64,000 nucleotides of DNA from Fimbriimonas sp. (GCA_031292555.1 JARLGV010000008.1:17636-81635); one strand, 5' to 3'. Counted from the stretch's first letter, positions 36,816 to 46,550 are shown. Numbers and translations are program-made. The notes: generated from the letters alone by a model not told the origin.

Positions 36816-38162
36816 TCATATCTGCTTCTCCGTTCGTACGTAGCGCCTTGCCTTAGCTTCACCAACGGTCTTCAAGTATCCAGCGTCGACAAGCTCCTTC
36901 AATCGTCGGCGAGCCGTCCGCTCAGGAAGTTCAACTTCGCCAACTGTAATCGACCCATGGTCCGACAGCGCCAGGATGCTGCGGTGCTCGTCACTAAGAT
37001 CCAACGGGACAGAGCCAAGGGTCAACAGGACCCCGCTCTCGTCAGATTGCCAGCGAGGTTCGCTCAAGCCAGAGTCTAGACAAGAGCGGATGATCGAGTA
37101 CGCTCCCCGACCTGCCCTTTCCATCAGACCGAGCAGGTAGAAAATCAGGGAGATATCGGGGTTGACGAGTACCGAAGGATGCTCGGGCTTCTTGAGATCC
37201 TTGATGTCATAGTTGGGAGGAAAGGAGCCCGAGTTCCATATCTCAACACGGCTAGGGAAGATTCGTAGCGCAACTCCACCGGAGAAAGAGTTGTATTCCC
37301 GATGGACTACGGCGTTGACCAACCCCTCTCGAATAGCAGCAAAGGGCACCACTGGCTTCACGATGCGTTCCACGCTATTAGCGGGAAAGTCACCCTTTAC
37401 CTCGATATGACGCCGAGCGAACTCTAGAAGGTCATCCAAGACCTTGGGAGCCGGTCCCTCGAAGAGTTGTTCGTCCAAATGTCCGCTTGATCTGTCCGCT
37501 GAAAACCGGACGGCACGGGCCCGGGTCTGCGGCTGCCTGACCGCAACTTTGCGACCGTACAGGACGTCGCAAGCGTTTGTGAACTGTCCAGAGCGAAGCA
37601 AGGCAAAGTCTCGCAGACAAGACTCCAAGTCGCCTTGGTCAGTAAGCTTGAATCCTCGGTCGTCGGCCTTTGAGATCGTCTGCTTAACAAGAACCTCGGC
37701 AAGATCTGGCAAGCTCAGTCCTAGTGCAATACGTCGCTCCCATCTGTCGGCTAAGGCCAGTCTGTCGGTAACGAGTTGAGACGCCTGGTCAGGAACTGCC
37801 TCTAGTATCATGCCGCCGACCCGCACGAATATTCGGCTCTCAGATAAGTAGGGCTTCTCCGTACCAGATGGGACATCGACCGTCAGCACTCCATGCCCGT
37901 GGATGCTTTCAAAGGAAACAGTGAACGGTGCGGCTGGTGAAATCACTGATCGAAGGTGGCGTTCCAACACTTTATCGTCGCCGTCGTGTACTTCGCCGTT
38001 GGGCTTCCCACCGTCATCAACGCCAATGACAAGGACTCCCCCCGTCGCATTCAGGAATGAGCAGACGACCCGAGCTAGGACATTTGAGTTTTCGAGGCTC
38101 GCCTTAAACTCCACTCGCTCGCCCTCTCCCCCTTTGATCAGCTCTTCAGTGATATTGGTCAT
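36816..38162 (-). CDS. AlbA_2/Schlafen-type DNA-binding protein with RecG-like C-terminal region
   Basis: This 448-residue protein opens with the AlbA_2 (Schlafen, divergent AAA-4) domain: 'ELIKGGEGERVEFKASLENSNVLARVVCSFLNATGGVLVIGVDDGG' is diagnostic. The middle carries 'IREGLVNAVVHREYNSFSGGVALRIFPSRVEIWNSG', the GHKL-like/HATPase_c_4 region common to this family, and a winged helix ends the protein ('LPERTARRRLKELVDAGYLKTVGEA'). Members are transcriptional regulators or nucleases in defence contexts. Its ATGA start overlaps the DUF4062 stop, placing it within the R-M operon. Confidence 0.88.
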   Translation of the reverse strand: MTNITEELIKGGEGERVEFKASLENSNVLARVVCSFLNATGGVLVIGVDDGGKPNGEVHDGDDKVLERHLRSVISPAAPFTVSFESIHGHGVLTVDVPSGTEKPYLSESRIFVRVGGMILEAVPDQASQLVTDRLALADRWERRIALGLSLPDLAEVLVKQTISKADDRGFKLTDQGDLESCLRDFALLRSGQFTNACDVLYGRKVAVRQPQTRARAVRFSADRSSGHLDEQLFEGPAPKVLDDLLEFARRHIEVKGDFPANSVERIVKPVVPFAAIREGLVNAVVHREYNSFSGGVALRIFPSRVEIWNSGSFPPNYDIKDLKKPEHPSVLVNPDISLIFYLLGLMERAGRGAYSIIRSCLDSGLSEPRWQSDESGVLLTLGSVPLDLSDEHRSILALSDHGSITVGEVELPERTARRRLKELVDAGYLKTVGEAKARRYVRTEKQI

Positions 38163-38806
38163 CCGTTCCCCTTCACCTCGCCAATTCGTTGCTTCACGGC
38201 GCTGGGGGAGCCCAGTTTCTCTTCAAGAAACGTCTTGACCTCGTCGTACCGGGAGAACTGGGCACAGGCGAACAACAACACATCATCGTCCTCTCGGTAC
38301 TTCTGCACCCAATTGCCCGTTCGCTCGTCGAGCTCCTTCACGTCGATGCGGAGAGCAGCTTCGTACATGTCAATAATCCGCAGGTCATCCAATACCGTGC
38401 TACGCTTGGTAGCGCCTCTGCGGAGCGCTTCCCGAGCGGAAGCCGAACCCAAGCCGTAGTCCTGAAGCACGCTGCGGGCGAATGGAACGTGGTCGTGAGC
38501 AAGCACCCAACGAGGCTTATCTAGCTCAATTGCCCGCTTAAGTTCCCGGTGAGTAATTGAGAGTTCGTCTCCGATTTTGCCTGACCCGTACCTCGTCGTA
38601 ATGATCGAAAGGAACAGGTCGCACTTCTCAACCGCTTCAAGGCAATTGTCAAAAGCGGTTCCGCTCGACGCAAGTGGAACGGTGCCCTTGTGGGACATCC
38701 AGACTTCGTAACCGTAAGAATCGAGAAGGCCGAAGACTTGGTCCAGCAGTTCCTCTATGCCATACACAGCTGACGAGACTAGCATCTTGAGCTTTGGCTC
38801 ATTCAT
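38159..38806 (-). CDS. DUF4062 protein
   Basis: This protein of about 215 residues consists essentially of one DUF4062 domain: 'KMLVSSAVYGIEELLDQVFGLLDSYGYEVWMS', 'NCLEAVEKCDLFLSIITTRYGSG', 'SITHRELKRAIELDKPRWVLAHD'. The fold is TIR/flavodoxin-like, and the domain often heads STAND-type immune proteins; here it stands alone. The start is ambiguous because the N-terminus is a run of Met and Arg codons over the acidic hsdS tail; ATG 38806 (MNEPKLKML) gives an 8-bp overlap with hsdS. The role is unknown; recognition or NAD-linked signalling is possible. Confidence 0.78.
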   Translation of the reverse strand: MNEPKLKMLVSSAVYGIEELLDQVFGLLDSYGYEVWMSHKGTVPLASSGTAFDNCLEAVEKCDLFLSIITTRYGSGKIGDELSITHRELKRAIELDKPRWVLAHDHVPFARSVLQDYGLGSASAREALRRGATKRSTVLDDLRIIDMYEAALRIDVKELDERTGNWVQKYREDDDVLLFACAQFSRYDEVKTFLEEKLGSPSAVKQRIGEVKGNG

Positions 38807-40181
38807 CTTCATCATCACCACCATCCTCATCATTCGGATCATCGAAACTATCGAGATCAGCTACGCCTACCAATTGAGCGTCGAGGTCCGGCAGGTCGAG
38901 ATGGCGAACATCGAGTTGACCGGTTACCACATCGGCGACGAGACGTGTACGGTATTCCCGGATGAGGTCAATTTCGCCGTTTGCCTTGCCAATCGTTGCG
39001 ACGATATCTTGAGTCGCCAACCGCAAGTGGTCGCAAATGAGCACTTGCTCTTCAAGAGGGGGAAGCAAGACGGGCATTCTCAAGAACTGCTCTGGATAGA
39101 GCCTGAGTCGTGAAGGGCGGATTCCCGTCGAGTACTTTGTATACTCGTCGATGTAGAGCCGGGTTCTAGCGAGCATGTCGAGAAATGCTCCGTGAACAGG
39201 GGCGTTCGCCTTCGGGCGATAGACTGCATAGGAGGGACTGAGGATTCCTTCGACATGAGACACGCCGAGCGCTCCCATCCACATCCACATCGTGTTGGCA
39301 ACCAAGTCGCCAGGCCGACATTTCTTGTGCCCCACATAGGATTCCGCCATAAACATAGTAATGTTCTTTTGGCTCCTTGGAGTCACGCCTGTAAGGTGTG
39401 AGACAGATAGGATTTCGTCGTCGCCGGTGGTCGTGCGTTCGTCAACTTCACGAAAAACACACTTCAGCGGTTTTACTTCCCAATGCTCTGGAATTTTGCC
39501 AAGCCACTCAATGCCGGAAGACTTTAGGGGGACGGTGGGGTCGAGACCTCGGGTGACGGCACGGTGGATGATGGCTTGCTTCTGCTCGTTCAGTAGCTCA
39601 ATGAGCCGCCGCTTGGCCTTGACGAGCCGGTTCACCCGAAGGTCGAGGTGGCGGATGAAGCGCACAATCTGCGCCTGCTCGTCAGTCGACGGCATCGGCA
39701 CTTCGAGCGATGCGAAGTCGCTGTATCGGAAGTCGGTTGAGCGTTCCCGGATTCCCTTGGCGAGCGAGAGGAGATACTCGCTCCTCGACATTTCCCTCAG
39801 GATGAAAGCGAAGTAATGCGCATCGGCATCTGCTGAGGGCTGGCAAACAGCATAGACCGGCGTGCTCTTGCCGTCTGAATCCGACACGCCGATGGCTCCC
39901 GCAAATGCGTCCATTGCGTGGATAACTAGGTCACCCTTGCGAATCCCTTGATAGCCAATCTCTTGAAGTGCCTCGGTGAAGCCTGTAGTTCGGCGGTTCT
40001 TGCGAAGGGTCACCGTTCCATCTCGGAAGCATGTGACCACGTCATCCTCCGGTCGAACTGGTCTCTGCATGCGACGAAAGATTGACTTCGGTCGAACTGT
40101 CTTCCAATGAGAAGGACAGCGCTCCAGCCAAGGCAACTCCGCTGACCGGTATTCGGAATAGGGTCGAAGCAATCGGCTCAA
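38799..40181 (-). CDS. hsdS: Type I restriction enzyme, S (specificity) subunit
   Basis: This protein of about 460 residues determines the recognition sequence of the HsdMS/HsdRMS complex. Two target-recognition halves are visible, each opening with the conserved WLxxxPxHW motif: 'ELPWLERCPSHWKTVRPKSIF' and 'GIEWLGKIPEHWEVKPLKCVF'. Each ends in a coiled-coil spacer ('DEQAQIVRFIRHLDLRVNRLVKAKRRLIELL' and 'EEQVLICDHLRLATQDIVATIGKA'). The TTG at 40181 behind GAGGTGAAGG is chosen because an 89-codon upstream extension lacks family similarity. The last 25 residues are strongly acidic (DDPNDEDGGDDEDE), which is unusual for HsdS. Confidence 0.93.
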   Translation of the reverse strand: MSRLLRPYSEYRSAELPWLERCPSHWKTVRPKSIFRRMQRPVRPEDDVVTCFRDGTVTLRKNRRTTGFTEALQEIGYQGIRKGDLVIHAMDAFAGAIGVSDSDGKSTPVYAVCQPSADADAHYFAFILREMSRSEYLLSLAKGIRERSTDFRYSDFASLEVPMPSTDEQAQIVRFIRHLDLRVNRLVKAKRRLIELLNEQKQAIIHRAVTRGLDPTVPLKSSGIEWLGKIPEHWEVKPLKCVFREVDERTTTGDDEILSVSHLTGVTPRSQKNITMFMAESYVGHKKCRPGDLVANTMWMWMGALGVSHVEGILSPSYAVYRPKANAPVHGAFLDMLARTRLYIDEYTKYSTGIRPSRLRLYPEQFLRMPVLLPPLEEQVLICDHLRLATQDIVATIGKANGEIDLIREYRTRLVADVVTGQLDVRHLDLPDLDAQLVGVADLDSFDDPNDEDGGDDEDE

Positions 40182-40278
40182 ACCTTCACCTCGCCAGTCT
40201 TGACAAAGACCAGACTGATCATCGCAACCTGACTCCAACCAGAATCTGGTGAGAAAGGGAGAGTGTCTCCAAATCCAA

Positions 40279-40809
40279 TCACGAGCTTCCTCCGATTGGC
40301 ACCAAGTCCATGCGGAAGCCTCGATTATCGAGCCATCCATAGAAGTCATAGCAAGGGATCGAGAGATGGTCGCAAGCGTCTGGGATTCGGCTTCGCTTCT
40401 CCTTTTCCGGTCGATAGTGACGTTCGATGGTGACAATCGCAGCTTCACCGCTCATGAGATTGACGCCTTTTCCCCTCCGGTGCGCAAGGGCAGTTGCGAC
40501 CAAGAAGTGGTCAGCGTCTCGTCCGTCCGTTTTACTTGGGTCGACGAAGAGCGGAACCGCTGCAACCTCTCGAATAACACTCATGATGTCGTTAGTAACG
40601 GGCACATGGATCTGCTGCTTGTTCTTTTCGACCCATTCCTTTGCGACCTTGCCCCCAATTTCTCTGCATACGTGGTCGCAGACCTTGAACCTGCCATTCT
40701 GAATTTCGGAATTGACAAGCTCGTGAAGCTTCGGAACTCGGTTTTCGGGAAACTGCTTCAGCAACCAAATGACTGCGTCGGTGTCCCAATAGAAGGTGGT
40801 ATCGCTCAC
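40279..40809 (-). CDS. DUF4411 PIN-like protein (probable toxin)
   Basis: This protein of 176 residues matches the DUF4411 PIN-like family: 'FYWDTDAVIWLLKQFP' with the first catalytic acids, 'EIGGKVAKEWVEKNKQQIHVPV', 'DGRDADHFLVATALAHRRG' with later acids, and 'RIPDACDHLSIPCYDFYGWL'. PIN-fold proteins are usually RNases. The start is GTG 40809, giving a GTGA overlap with the XRE-ImmA gene and GGAGG eight bases upstream; an ATG at 40824 is less likely. DUF4411 genes are typically linked to XRE-COG2856 genes, which suggests a toxin-antitoxin pair within the R-M operon. Confidence 0.85.
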   Translation of the reverse strand: MSDTTFYWDTDAVIWLLKQFPENRVPKLHELVNSEIQNGRFKVCDHVCREIGGKVAKEWVEKNKQQIHVPVTNDIMSVIREVAAVPLFVDPSKTDGRDADHFLVATALAHRRGKGVNLMSGEAAIVTIERHYRPEKEKRSRIPDACDHLSIPCYDFYGWLDNRGFRMDLVPIGGSS

Positions 40810-42035
40810 AGCGTTACCCTCCATCGTTCGAATAAGCCTTCCAGCGACTCAAAGTTGTGGTCTTTGATTCCGAGCAAGTCTTGAGCGTCGGAACTGTGAA
40901 TCAGTCCGTTCTTGGTTGCGGAATGAACTCTGATTGCCAGTGACTCGCCTCGTGAAATAACGGACTCGGCGGCAGGCGACTTGGCTATTGTTTTGCCCTT
41001 CTGCTTGTCTCGTTCGGTTCGCTGTTTGACCTTCTCCTCACGCTTCTCGTCCTCGTCGTCATCGTGCTTGCGCCAAAGCGAGAACACCGATGAGACGGTG
41101 TCCCTCGGGATTCTCCCTGACTCGATGAGCCTGTGCAGCACGACGTACTTGCTCACTCGGAACCGCTTCGCAATCTTGTCAATGATTTCAATGCTCGTTA
41201 GGTCATCTTTCGGAATTGCGTCAATGGCGTCTTGGACAGAAGTTGAGCCAGGCGGCAACAGGAAAGCCGACGCAAACCGGTTGCAGAAGATTTCGACTTG
41301 CTTGACCTGGGCGGTTAGTCGGTCGAAGCCACCTTCCCCGAGGTCAGAAACGACCGACTGCCGCAGCGCAAGGTGTGCGAGTTCGTGAAACAGGGTGAAG
41401 ACTTGTTGCGCCTTGTAGCCTTCCAGGTTGAAGGCAGCCAACGAAAACCTATCATGCCAAATGGAAAACCCCAGCGCTTCGGTGCGTGGAACTCGAAAGC
41501 CGAACGTCAAAATGCCAATGTTAAACAGGGCTTTGCGCCACTCTCTAAGTCCACGATTCTCTGCTTTGAACTCACGCTGCTGGTCAAGCGACACCCCTAT
41601 CAGTGCCCTCAGCTCGACAGCCTTTTCGATTGGATTGTCTGTGAGATTGAGTGCAGGAAGACCAGAATGCCAGCCTGGAACGATATCGTCAGAACACTCG
41701 CCGAGCCTGCTTTGCAGGTATCGAGCTTTTCTGATTTCAAGGGTTAGCTCTGGAGAGTATCCAGCTTGACCGTCGTTCGTGACCGTACGGTAATCGAGCA
41801 ACGGCTTGGGCTCGCTCGGAGGTTCCGCAAGGAAGAAAACAATCGTCGGAATCTTGACCTTATTGGCAATCTGTTCGACCTGCCGAAGAGTCGGCTGCGA
41901 CGTACCAGCTTCCCACTCCAGGTACCTGTCGAGCAAAACGCCTGCAACATCTGCCAACTCACCTTGCTCACGATTCGAAGTCTCTCGTGCCCATACCAGC
42001 ACCTCCTTTGTGATTGGGGCAAGAACACTACTCAT
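40806..42035 (-). CDS. XRE-family ImmA/IrrE metallopeptidase
   Basis: This 409-residue protein combines an N-terminal XRE helix-turn-helix ('[42 protein letters not shown]') with a COG2856 ImmA/IrrE zinc peptidase domain. The HExxH motif is '[14 protein letters not shown]' near residue 218, followed by '[14 protein letters not shown]' with the third ligand region. A long charged helix ('[26 protein letters not shown]') precedes a C-terminal segment. In this family the peptidase cleaves a repressor or antitoxin, or the whole protein acts as antitoxin to a PIN protein. It overlaps DUF262 upstream and DUF4411 downstream by four bases each. Confidence 0.92.
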   Translation of the reverse strand: MSSVLAPITKEVLVWARETSNREQGELADVAGVLLDRYLEWEAGTSQPTLRQVEQIANKVKIPTIVFFLAEPPSEPKPLLDYRTVTNDGQAGYSPELTLEIRKARYLQSRLGECSDDIVPGWHSGLPALNLTDNPIEKAVELRALIGVSLDQQREFKAENRGLREWRKALFNIGILTFGFRVPRTEALGFSIWHDRFSLAAFNLEGYKAQQVFTLFHELAHLALRQSVVSDLGEGGFDRLTAQVKQVEIFCNRFASAFLLPPGSTSVQDAIDAIPKDDLTSIEIIDKIAKRFRVSKYVVLHRLIESGRIPRDTVSSVFSLWRKHDDDEDEKREEKVKQRTERDKQKGKTIAKSPAAESVISRGESLAIRVHSATKNGLIHSSDAQDLLGIKDHNFESLEGLFERWRVTL

Positions 42036-43843
42036 GTCGTGACCTCCCCGAGTCGTTCAAAGTAGGTTCGGAGCTTCGCCGCCATCAGTGCTCGACGGGC
42101 GTTGAGGAAGTCATCGTAATCGGGCACGTCACCATCGAGCATCGAATCCGGGATGCAGTGCGCCTTCAAATTCGCCCGTAGAACCACCTCATCGGTGATG
42201 CCGCCGTATTTGAGCGCCCCACCGTTGACTTGCTCCCTCAGCTCGCCGAAATACACCTCGGGAGCCTTGTTGCCGATGGCGATGTTGATTTCGCTCTGAG
42301 CCAAGACGAAGTTTGCAATCTGGTTGTATCGCCCACGTTGAAGCCCTTGCTTCTTAAGCAGGTCCCGTGGATGGACATGATGGACATCGGCCCGATTCAG
42401 AAGTAGGGCATCGACTGTTATATGACTACTGAGGAACCCCCGGTCGTGCATGACGACCTGAGCCGCTTGGTAGGCATGGAACAATGGACTGGTTCCCGAA
42501 GACGTTTCCAGTTCCTGAGGGAGTAGGTTCACCCAGAACGAATCAGACATCTCGGCCTCCATCGTTGACTTGAGGTAACCCAGCAAGCCGACGGATTCTA
42601 TGCGTCGAACATCGAAGTCGAACTGTGTCTCAGGGTTGCCGGAGTACCGCCCTCGCAATATAGAGAACACATACCACTGGCGCACTGCTCCTTCGATCTG
42701 ATTGGCTGGCATACTCTGAGCCCGCCCAAGCAAGTAGATGATGTAAGCGAAGTTAACGGCGTTCTGACCACCGATCAGGCTACTGGTGATGAAGCCCGCC
42801 GACCGCAGGATCATGGTGAATCGTTCAAAGTGGGTCTGATTTACGAAGCCGTGGACTCCTTTCTTCAACCGTTCGAAGGATTGTTCGGCAATCTCTTCTT
42901 CGTATTGACGGGTTTCGAAGTTACGGCCGGAAAGAAGGGCTACCAGGTCTTGAAGCTTTCCCCTTCGGAACTCGGAGGTGAATGCAACCCGCAACATGTC
43001 GGTATACGAAGGGTCATAGATGTCGTCGTTGGCATCCTTCAACCACTTGATCTTGTTGAAATGTTCCGACTCGACGAATCCCTTATCCAGCCTCCGAACC
43101 CGGTCGAAGAATTCGGGCGAGATGGCAAGATGGCAAAAATAGTCGATGGCTTTGCGAAGCAAGTTACCGCCGTAGGTTTCGTTGGCGGCAATTTTCGACA
43201 TAGCGAAATCTGCTTGACTGAGCGTGACCCCCGCCGAGTTCACACGGATGAATATCTCGGTGACTGTTTCGATATCCAGGTCTTCGGCAAGCTCGATAAC
43301 GCCGACATGGTTATTCGTAATCTTCTTCAGCTTTTCGAGGATTAGGGCAATAGCATCGATATCTGTGTGTGGATTGCGCTCTTGATATTGGCGAGACAAT
43401 TTGGTGAGACTGGCGTCGGCGGCAAAGACAGTCGCTACATCTTCAATCCAGGCGCTATCCTTGCGGATCGCAGGGTTGCTGACCTCGAACCGCTCCTCCT
43501 GCGGGTTGAATGCAATTCGAATCCGAGTCGTCTCATAGTCTTTGGTGATAACCTCTTGGCCGAGCAACGCAGCCATTAGTGCGGTTATTCGCTGCTGACC
43601 ATCGATGAGAATTCGCTTCCCGCTGCTGCTACTACCGTCCTTCAGCTTGACATTCGGGTTTCTCCAAGCGATGAGGTAGCCAACCGGATAGCCGAGATAA
43701 AGCGAATCAAGCAGATTGCGCACTTTGCTGGCATCCCAAACAAAGGGACGCTGAATTTCCGGGATGGCTATCTCTCCCGATTTGACCCATGTCAGAAGGG
43801 TCTCAATAGGGTGAGGAGTAACGGAATAGCGCTGGGTGCTCAT
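42032..43843 (-). CDS. DUF262 (GmrSD-like) protein
   Basis: This 603-residue protein has the N-terminal DUF262 ParB-like nucleotide-binding domain ('[36 protein letters not shown]', then '[13 protein letters not shown]') and a C-terminal segment with an HNH-like pattern: '[18 protein letters not shown]' near 487, followed by '[24 protein letters not shown]'. That arrangement is the DUF262-DUF1524 architecture of GmrSD, a type IV restriction enzyme acting on modified phage DNA, and of other defence proteins such as BrxU and SspE. Here it sits inside a type I R-M operon, with ATGA overlaps at both ends. Confidence 0.9.
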   Translation of the reverse strand: MSTQRYSVTPHPIETLLTWVKSGEIAIPEIQRPFVWDASKVRNLLDSLYLGYPVGYLIAWRNPNVKLKDGSSSSGKRILIDGQQRITALMAALLGQEVITKDYETTRIRIAFNPQEERFEVSNPAIRKDSAWIEDVATVFAADASLTKLSRQYQERNPHTDIDAIALILEKLKKITNNHVGVIELAEDLDIETVTEIFIRVNSAGVTLSQADFAMSKIAANETYGGNLLRKAIDYFCHLAISPEFFDRVRRLDKGFVESEHFNKIKWLKDANDDIYDPSYTDMLRVAFTSEFRRGKLQDLVALLSGRNFETRQYEEEIAEQSFERLKKGVHGFVNQTHFERFTMILRSAGFITSSLIGGQNAVNFAYIIYLLGRAQSMPANQIEGAVRQWYVFSILRGRYSGNPETQFDFDVRRIESVGLLGYLKSTMEAEMSDSFWVNLLPQELETSSGTSPLFHAYQAAQVVMHDRGFLSSHITVDALLLNRADVHHVHPRDLLKKQGLQRGRYNQIANFVLAQSEINIAIGNKAPEVYFGELREQVNGGALKYGGITDEVVLRANLKAHCIPDSMLDGDVPDYDDFLNARRALMAAKLRTYFERLGEVTT

Positions 43844-44583
43844 GCCATCGCCTCGGCTAGCTTTCGGTCGTCAACCGCCACTCCAGCTTCCTTCAGCCTG
43901 GTTACTAGCTTGGGAAGCACCTCCCGAATATGGTCGTTGAAGCCCAGATACAGCACGCCATTCAAGTCGGACGGCATCTCAAGGTGCCCCTTGACAAGCA
44001 GAGCCATCCGTTCCCTCGTAAGTGAGGCGAGCAGCATGCCCGTTTCCAGAACGACGTTTTGGCGGGGACGAGGCTCAATCTTTCCTTCACCCTCAGAGAT
44101 GGCGTACCCCTTGTCATCTGGGGTCAACAACACGATTCCGAAGCTGGAGGAGAAGTCCTTGCCGATGTGCCCTTCCAGTGCTTCGATAATCGTGAGACTT
44201 CCACCCGATGAGTTCATCAGGATGAACGGTTCGAGCCCCAGGCGTCGAAGAGCGAGTTCCAAGTCATCCCGAGCTTCTTTGTCATGTCCGTGAACCACGA
44301 AGATGCGACCTGAAATCGCAGCCTTGGCTTGCTTTGCACTGATTATGTCGCCTGATTCAATCAGGGCTCGGACTCGGTTTTCGAGCGCCGTCTTGCCTGG
44401 GTCAGCGCCCTGGATGAGTAGAGTTCCCTTGCTCGCCCACCAGCCGACCGTCAAGCCAGTCTTTTCACGGAAGTGCTGACCGTTTACGCCCTTGTCAGTC
44501 CACTCCCCCTCAATTCCTGCTTTGGCGAATAGTGCTTGAAGCTCCTCAATGGTTCCGTGAAACTTAACCTTGTCTTTACTCAC
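43840..44583 (-). CDS. TIR-like (CAP12/PF10137-type) predicted nucleotide-binding effector
   Basis: This 247-residue protein has an N-terminal domain of about 90 residues ('[35 protein letters not shown]') and a C-terminal TIR-like domain: '[30 protein letters not shown]', '[14 protein letters not shown]', '[13 protein letters not shown]', '[17 protein letters not shown]'. The last motif contains the Glu expected to be catalytic for NAD glycohydrolase activity. Proteins of this type act as abortive-infection effectors in cyclic-nucleotide systems, but no nucleotide cyclase is present nearby. It lies directly after hsdM with a 4-bp overlap. Confidence 0.88.
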   Translation of the reverse strand: MSKDKVKFHGTIEELQALFAKAGIEGEWTDKGVNGQHFREKTGLTVGWWASKGTLLIQGADPGKTALENRVRALIESGDIISAKQAKAAISGRIFVVHGHDKEARDDLELALRRLGLEPFILMNSSGGSLTIIEALEGHIGKDFSSSFGIVLLTPDDKGYAISEGEGKIEPRPRQNVVLETGMLLASLTRERMALLVKGHLEMPSDLNGVLYLGFNDHIREVLPKLVTRLKEAGVAVDDRKLAEAMA

Positions 44584-46550
44584 CGTTCGACCTCCACCAA
44601 AACCTCATCGAGCAGACCCTCGGTTTCCTGTTCGAGAGCCTCGATGTCAAGGCGAATCTCCTCCAGTGTCCGCATCGGCTTGGGTTTGTAGAAATAGCGG
44701 GTGAAGCTGATTTCGTAGCCAATCTGTGTCTTGTCGTCGTCCACCCAAGCATCGGCGACATGGGGCAAAACCTCCCGATTGATGAACGCTTCGATGCCGC
44801 CTTCTTCCAGCAAGGGCACGTTCTCGGTGTCCCGAAGGTCGGTGTCCGGTTCGAATTCGACGACGCAAGCCTTGCCGCCAATGACAACGTCGAAAAGCCC
44901 GTGCATTGGGTCAGCCGTGGCATTCTTGAGAAACTTCTTGATGACGGGTGGAGCAGTTTCGTCCACTCCGTTCGTCGCCTTCAGCTCCTTGATTTCCCTC
45001 GGGGAGTAGGCTCGGGTCGGGTCGATTCCCTTAATGCGCAAGGGTCGCTCGACAACGACTTTCCAGTATCCAAAAGCCGAGTTCGGAAATAGCTTGGATT
45101 GCTCAGTTTCCTCAAAAGTCATGAAGGCATCGATAACCTTCTGAATGTCCTCGGGAGCCAGTTCACAGTTCTTCTTACCGAGGTTCTTGCGCAGCGATTT
45201 GAACCACTGAGTGGCGTCGACAAGCTGAACCTTGCCTCGGCGATGCTCAGGCTTCCGGTTGGTCAGAACCCAGATGTACGTGGCGATGCCGGTGTTGTAG
45301 AACATGTTGAGCGGGAGGGCGATGATTGCCTCCAGCCAGTCGTTCTCCAGAATCCAACGGCGGATATTTGACTCGCCTTGCCCTGCGTCCCCTGTGAAAA
45401 GCGAGCTGCCGTTGTGAACTTCGGCAATTCGGCTGCCCATCGGACTGTTGTGCTTCATCTTGGCGAGCTTGTTCACCAGAAACATGAGCTGCCCGTCGCT
45501 TGACCGGGTGATGAGGCTGAACTCGGGGTCGCCAGCGTGCTCGATGATGAAACGAGGGTCGCTCAGTTCTCCCTTGCCGCCCATGCGTTCCAAGTCGGTC
45601 TTCCAGCTCTTTCCGTAGGGCGGGTTCGAGAGCATAAAGTCGAACTCTCGGGAAGGAAATCCATCTTGGGAGAGCGTCGAGCCGAGGCGGAAATTCTCGG
45701 CTTCCTCGCCTTCACCTTTCAGGAGAAGGTCCGCTTTGGTTATGGCGTAAGTTTCAGGATTGACCTCCTGACCGTAGAGGTGAATGGAAACATCTTTGCC
45801 TTGCCCCCGGCCAAGCTCTCGTAGGCGGTCTTCAGCGACGGTAAGCATTCCGCCAGTTCCACAGGCGGCATCGTAGACAAGGTAGGTGCCCGATTCGATC
45901 TGGTCAGCGATGGGTCGGAAGATGAGTTCCGACATCAGCTTGACGACATCTCGTGGCGTGAAGTGCTCACCCGCCTCCTCGTTGTTCTCCTCGTTGAATC
46001 GTCGGATGAGTTCCTCGAACATCGTCCCCATCGCGTGGTTGTCGAGGGCGGGAATCCGCTCGGTACCGTCGGTGTTCATCACCGGCTGCGGGGAAAGGTT
46101 AATGGAGCGGTCTAGGAACTTCTCGATGAGGCTTCCGAGGATATCGGCATCTTCGAGGGTGGGAATCTGGTTTCGGAACTTGAACTTATCGAGGATTTCT
46201 TGGACGTTCGGCGAGAAGCCGTCGAGATATGCTTCGAAGTCGGCCCTGAGTTGCTGAGCCTTGGCTCGTGACTTCAAATCCCTTAGAGTGAAAGGGGAGG
46301 CGTTGTAGAAGGCCTGCCCGGATGACTGGCGAAGAGCCGCGTCCTGGTTCGCCACACCGGCGGCATCCAGATTCTTCTTCATCGCCAAGACTGCTACCTT
46401 TGTTGGCTCCAAGACCGCATCTAACCGCCTGATGACGACCATCGGCAGAATCGTGTCCCGGTACTTACCCCGCACGTACACATCGCGCAGGACATCGTCC
46501 GCGATGCCCCAGATGAAATTCGTAATCCAGCCAAGCGTTTGGGCATTCAT
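44580..46550 (-). CDS. hsdM: Type I restriction enzyme, M (N6-adenine methylase) subunit
   Basis: This 656-residue methyltransferase is the first gene of the operon. It has the N-terminal helical HsdM domain ('LGWITNFIWGIADDVLRDVYVRGKYRDTILPMVVIRRLDAVL'), the SAM-binding motif I 'YDAACGTGGMLTVAEDRL' near 232 and the catalytic NPPY in 'MLSNPPYGKSW' near 308. Its C-terminus is predicted coiled coil ('[26 protein letters not shown]') for contact with HsdS. The length is at the long end of the family. Its hsdS and hsdR partners are downstream, separated from it by inserted accessory genes. Confidence 0.97.
   Translation of the reverse strand: MNAQTLGWITNFIWGIADDVLRDVYVRGKYRDTILPMVVIRRLDAVLEPTKVAVLAMKKNLDAAGVANQDAALRQSSGQAFYNASPFTLRDLKSRAKAQQLRADFEAYLDGFSPNVQEILDKFKFRNQIPTLEDADILGSLIEKFLDRSINLSPQPVMNTDGTERIPALDNHAMGTMFEELIRRFNEENNEEAGEHFTPRDVVKLMSELIFRPIADQIESGTYLVYDAACGTGGMLTVAEDRLRELGRGQGKDVSIHLYGQEVNPETYAITKADLLLKGEGEEAENFRLGSTLSQDGFPSREFDFMLSNPPYGKSWKTDLERMGGKGELSDPRFIIEHAGDPEFSLITRSSDGQLMFLVNKLAKMKHNSPMGSRIAEVHNGSSLFTGDAGQGESNIRRWILENDWLEAIIALPLNMFYNTGIATYIWVLTNRKPEHRRGKVQLVDATQWFKSLRKNLGKKNCELAPEDIQKVIDAFMTFEETEQSKLFPNSAFGYWKVVVERPLRIKGIDPTRAYSPREIKELKATNGVDETAPPVIKKFLKNATADPMHGLFDVVIGGKACVVEFEPDTDLRDTENVPLLEEGGIEAFINREVLPHVADAWVDDDKTQIGYEISFTRYFYKPKPMRTLEEIRLDIEALEQETEGLLDEVLVEVER

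Noticed and set aside
36503..36865. 121-codon N-terminal extension of HsdR
   Set aside because: It is translated from the repeat gap, overlaps the AlbA_2 gene and has no family similarity; the ATG at 36502 has a good ribosome binding site.
40182..40448. 89-codon N-terminal extension of HsdS
   Set aside because: It overlaps the DUF4411 gene and lacks HsdS similarity; TTG 40181 has GAGGTGA and leads directly into the family motif.
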